DNA from: Phycisphaerae bacterium | Lineage (GTDB): Bacteria > Planctomycetota > Phycisphaerae > Phycisphaerales > Phycisphaeraceae | Direction: 5' to 3' | Length of the DNA: 52,619 nucleotides | Assembly: GCA_030426385.1 (NCBI GenBank) | Contig: JAUHYI010000025.1 | Span: 1 to 52,619, forward strand | In this document: piece by piece, positions 50,081 through 52,619 of the stretch | Layout of the letters: each line of letters begins with the position of its first letter | Numbering within the stretch: the stretch's first letter is position 1 | The notes under the pieces: generated by a model | The model's database searches: none | What the model was told of the DNA's origin: nothing | The model's input: only the letters and a program-made list of their open reading frames with translations | Translations under genes and position numbers: made by a program

Positions 50081-50466
50081 AATTATATTGTCAAATCAAG
50101 TTTGGTTATCAGTAACTACAATCATAATCGCTTAGTCATCGTACATAGATAACCGGCTCGGTTTCACTTGTTTAAGCGTCATCGCCAATTCTCGCGATAA
50201 AAAATGAGCCACATTTTCAACATACCAAATTATCGCCATCATCGGCATCTTTTTTACAAGAAAATACCTGCGGGGTGAGTTGGGGCATTCGCAGCGGGCC
50301 CCAAAAAACGACCTTGCCTTCAAATGCCACACATGGCGGATTCGCCCTCACCCCATCCACTTGATCGCTTGGCCCGACCTGGCTTTGGTCATTTATGCCT
50401 ATCGCCACAAAAAAACCCACGACGAACGGCCGTGGGTTTTTGATTTATGCGAATGGGTTTGCATGG
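50081..50466. other. Intergenic region between PEP-CTERM gene and sulfatase
   Basis: About 390 bp. The part nearest the PEP-CTERM gene is the terminator. A 66-codon minus-strand frame (50132-50332) has no recognisable family. Nothing else is supported. Confidence 0.4.
50408..50442 (-). terminator. Terminator of the PEP-CTERM gene
   Basis: Stem ACCCACG / CGTGGGT with GC loop, A7 on one side and T5 on the other; 25 bases after the stop of the minus-strand gene. Confidence 0.85.
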
Positions 50467-51393
50467 TTATTTCGCCGAGCGTGAGCGTTGTCGGCGGACG
50501 GTTAGCAGGCTCATGGTGAGCAGCATCACGCCAGCGGCAGGTTCGGGCAGGGGTTCCAAACGCGAATCGTCGCCTTCGAAGCCCGAGCCAAAAACGTCAG
50601 GTGCGTCCCATGGCAATGTTTCAGCAAAGGTGCCCACATAGCCTTCGGCATAGAGTTCAATGCTAAAGGTTTCTGACGCATGAACGCGAAACTCAATGTC
50701 GAAATAATTGTCGTAGTCGTAGAAGCCGGCCGGGTCTATACCATCAAGTTCGAAGCTGTCGTAGTAATAAAAATTAATCGGGTTGCCGGACACAGGGAGG
50801 ATGCTAATGGCCGTTTCCACATAGGTGTATGCAAAATCATCATCGATCAACGATGGTTCGGAAACCACGATGAGCGTATAGGGAACGACCAGCCGAATCC
50901 ATCGGCCACTATCAGGGATAGCCGCGCTGGCCTGATCGTAGGTATAACGATAGGCGGTGGCGCGACTGGTGTTGTATTCGCCGGAAAAAGCGGGCACGCC
51001 CATGCTGGCGTGGGCAACCATGTCCGTGGCGCCTGCGGTGGCTTCGGCATTGGCTTCGGCAAAATCCGGCGAGCCACTATTTACGCCAGCGTATGCATCA
51101 CGTAATGAAGTCCAGTTATTGCCTAAGTCAACGTCATCATCGAACGTATTGCTGGGCGAGCTGTACGCCCCGGCATACAGATCCGTCTCCTGAGCGTACG
51201 AGCCGGGATAAGGATCGTAGGTCTCGAGCGGGGTAGTGCTGTCGGCATCGGCATAAACCTCGACAAAGACATCGTCCATGTAAATCTGGGCTTGGGCTAA
51301 TGCGTCAATAATCGGACCAATGGCCAACAATCGGCCTGTACCGAACACAAAAACAACGGCTACGAAAATTACGATGTGTTTGAAATGAAACAA
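50467..51393 (-). CDS. PEP-CTERM sorting-domain exported protein
   Basis: 308 residues from TTG at 51393, decided by a strong AGAGGAG six bases upstream. Signal peptide FKHIVIFVAVVFVFGTGRLL. The mature part is rich in Tyr, Asp and Ala (DPYPGSYAQETDLYAGAY) without enzymatic motifs and ends in LPEPAAGVMLLTMSLLTV followed by RRQRSRSAK. This is the PEP motif, helix and basic cluster recognised by exosortase for transfer to the cell surface or exopolysaccharide. No exosortase lies in the window. The terminator and tail are duplicated at 48516-48616. Confidence 0.92.
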   Translation of the reverse strand: MFHFKHIVIFVAVVFVFGTGRLLAIGPIIDALAQAQIYMDDVFVEVYADADSTTPLETYDPYPGSYAQETDLYAGAYSSPSNTFDDDVDLGNNWTSLRDAYAGVNSGSPDFAEANAEATAGATDMVAHASMGVPAFSGEYNTSRATAYRYTYDQASAAIPDSGRWIRLVVPYTLIVVSEPSLIDDDFAYTYVETAISILPVSGNPINFYYYDSFELDGIDPAGFYDYDNYFDIEFRVHASETFSIELYAEGYVGTFAETLPWDAPDVFGSGFEGDDSRLEPLPEPAAGVMLLTMSLLTVRRQRSRSAK

Positions 51394-51399
51394 CTGGTT

Positions 51400-51406
51400 C
51401 TCCTCT
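51400..51406 (-). promoter_or_regulatory. Ribosome site fixing the TTG start of the PEP-CTERM gene
   Basis: GAGGAGA on the minus strand lies about six bases before TTG at 51393. The signal peptide begins straight after, and no in-frame ATG precedes it. Confidence 0.8.
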
Positions 51407-51413
51407 TCAACGT

Positions 51414-51437
51414 TTTGACGCTTTGACGCTTTGACGC
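51414..51437. repeat. 8-bp tandem repeat TTTGACGC x3
   Basis: Three exact copies end 21 bp upstream of the TTG start of the PEP-CTERM gene. The position in the leader suggests a slippage-prone site that could vary spacing between promoter and gene. Confidence 0.8.
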
Positions 51438-51672
51438 TTTAAACTCTGGGCCACCAAGCAGGATTATTCACTGAATCATGCAACCAACCCGGTCGGAAAC
51501 GAACGAGCATTCTAGAGACCACGAGGAATACACACAAGCAAAAATCTACAAATAATCATCTCGCACAGCAGGTTCGCAAGTCTTTTTTTGCGCCAGATGT
51601 GATGGGGGGAGCCCACATTCGGTGAACGTAGGCTTCTGGGGGTGGGTGGTGTGGATGTGTATGGGGAATGTG

Positions 51673-51772
51673 ATACGGATTACGATAAATACTCGCGTGT
51701 AGATTTTTATTAGCTCCCGGTGAATACCGGGAGTTTGTGTGGAGGGAAAATTGAGGCCGCGCGAGTTTTTAA
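51673..51772 (-). repeat. ~100-bp palindromic element, copy E (inverted)
   Basis: Read on the minus strand: AAAAACTCGCGCGGCCTCAA, a block with TTTTCCCTCC, hairpin CTCCCGGTATTCACCGGGAG, then CTAATAAAAATCTACACGCG and AGTATTTATCGTAATCCGTA. Block order is the same as in copies A and D. The stem carries compensating changes (CTCCCGG / CCGGGAG), indicating that pairing has been kept. Confidence 0.85.
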
Positions 51773-51806
51773 TGGGATGGGTATGAGAGGGGGAATGTGT
51801 CATTAT

Positions 51807-51841
51807 AAAAAAAGCCCACGACGCATGGCCGTGGGCTTTTG
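51807..51841 (-). terminator. Terminator of the O-acetylhomoserine sulfhydrylase gene
   Basis: Stem AGCCCACG / CGTGGGCT with a nine-base loop, followed on the minus strand by seven T. It lies about 65 bp after the stop at 51904. Confidence 0.88.
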
Positions 51842-51903
51842 TTGTGTTTGATAAATCGTGACGGCCTGGCTTTGCCGTTGGCACGTCTGCTTCTTCTTTT
51901 ACA

Positions 51904-52619
51904 TCACTTGGTCGCGGCGGCGAGGGCCTGATCGAGGTCGGCGATGATGTCGTCGGCGTCTTCGATGCCAACCGACAAGCGGATGTATTCCGGGTTGACG
52001 CCGGTGTCAGCCTGTTCCTTTTCGCTCAGTTGCGAATGGGTGGTCGACGCAGGGTGAATGATCAAGGTTTTGGCGTCGCCGATGTTGGCCAGGTGCGACA
52101 GGAACTTGACGCTTTCAATGCAGCGTTTTCCTGCTTCTGCGCCACCCTTGATGCCGAAGCCCAAAATCGCGCCGCAGCCAGCGGTGAGATATTTCTTGGC
52201 CGAAGCATGATCGGGGTGCGAGGCCAGGCCGGGGTAGTTGACCCATTCGACCGAAGGATGTTTCTCGAGGAATTCCGCGACTTTTTGTGCGTTTTCGCAA
52301 TGGCGTGGCATCCGCAAGTGCAGCGTTTCCAAACCTTGCAAGAACAGGAACGCGGCGAACGGACTCATGCAAGCCCCGGTGTCGCGCAGCCAGTGGGTGC
52401 GGACGTGGAGCAGGTAAGCAATGTTGCCCATGGGTCGCAGGTGCTCTTCGAAAACCGCACCGTGATAGCTGGGCGAAGGTCCGCAGAACTCTGGCCATTT
52501 TTCAGGTTGGTCAGCCCATTTGAAATTGGCGCTGTCGACGATGGCTCCGCCGACGTGTGTGCCGTGCCCGCCGATGAATTTGGTGGTGGAGTAGACGACG
52601 ATGTCGATGCCATGCTCAA
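51904..52619 (-). CDS. metY: O-acetylhomoserine sulfhydrylase, N-terminal part beyond window edge
   Basis: Open from the window edge to the stop at 51904, 238 codons visible. PLP-dependent Cys/Met-metabolism enzyme: [20 protein letters not shown] carries the Schiff-base Lys (STTK), and [21 protein letters not shown] and [20 protein letters not shown] are typical of the sulfhydrylase (homocysteine synthase) branch, with the long insertion [20 protein letters not shown]. It makes homocysteine (or cysteine) from O-acetylhomoserine and sulfide. MetX-MetW, 9 kb away in the same direction, would supply the substrate. Family confidence is high; the exact acceptor specificity is inferred. Confidence 0.92.
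   Translation of the reverse strand, partial: EHGIDIVVYSTTKFIGGHGTHVGGAIVDSANFKWADQPEKWPEFCGPSPSYHGAVFEEHLRPMGNIAYLLHVRTHWLRDTGACMSPFAAFLFLQGLETLHLRMPRHCENAQKVAEFLEKHPSVEWVNYPGLASHPDHASAKKYLTAGCGAILGFGIKGGAEAGKRCIESVKFLSHLANIGDAKTLIIHPASTTHSQLSEKEQADTGVNPEYIRLSVGIEDADDIIADLDQALAAATK

Noticed and set aside
50132..50332. 66-codon minus-strand frame, possible transposase remnant
   Set aside because: No motif of any transposase or other family was recognised.
52365..52619. Frameshift in the sulfhydrylase gene
   Set aside because: Reading back from the ATG at 52431 in the same frame gives continuous family sequence to the window edge; the other frame is a shadow.

Overview
The window reads as a chromosome segment of a planctomycete, most likely class Phycisphaerae. 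This is inferred from gene content: a LEPR-XLL-type surface protein, a PEP-CTERM protein, a sulfatase, a Gfo/Idh oxidoreductase, a VWA/ExbB/ExbD cluster, a fused SecD-SecF, a fused MetX-MetW, and weak or absent Shine-Dalgarno sites. A FlgM anti-sigma factor implies flagella. No rRNA, tRNA, CRISPR array or transposase was seen.

Layout. 1-5113: an edge-truncated lipoprotein, an acidic low-complexity protein, a SAM methyltransferase and a TMTC-like TPR membrane protein. 5114-8976: flgM behind a long hairpin-rich leader, folP, and a Gfo/Idh oxidoreductase, separated by REP-like palindromes. 9610-17157: a six-gene envelope cluster (VWA, TPR, ExbB, two ExbD, large TPR). 17214-18150: two AT-rich orphan genes. 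18274-20887: aldo/keto reductase, Nudix and rhomboid genes. 21208-27573: a second Nudix gene divergent from tgt-yajC-secDF. 27707-32622: a 31-residue membrane peptide, a DUF4230-like protein, an OafA-type acyltransferase and an MsbA-like ABC transporter. 32766-40437 (minus): a sugar isomerase/epimerase-like protein and a tight four-gene operon of beta-barrel, His-rich lipoprotein, FecR protein and CHASE2-adenylate cyclase. 41028-42833: metX-metW fusion. 43303-46032: repeat-rich surface protein. 46326-51393: AT-rich secreted protein inside inverted repeats, YoaK-like protein, sulfatase and PEP-CTERM protein. 51904-52619: edge-truncated O-acetylhomoserine sulfhydrylase, which completes the methionine route begun by MetX.

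The non-coding DNA is unusually rich in dispersed elements. (i) Runs of six or more G or C with the core GGGGAAAYGTGGGGGG are arranged strikingly: G-rich on the coding strand before genes and C-rich after them, and also found inside tgt and other coding regions. (ii) An approximately 100-bp palindromic element carries a CCCCCGGTATTCACCGGGGG hairpin. (iii) REP-like GCCGCCGCCC palindromes occur as inverted pairs. (iv) A fourth element carries a 30-nt perfect palindrome. The best candidates for undescribed biology are the G/C-tract system, the structured flgM leader and the barrel-lipoprotein-FecR-CHASE2-cyclase operon.
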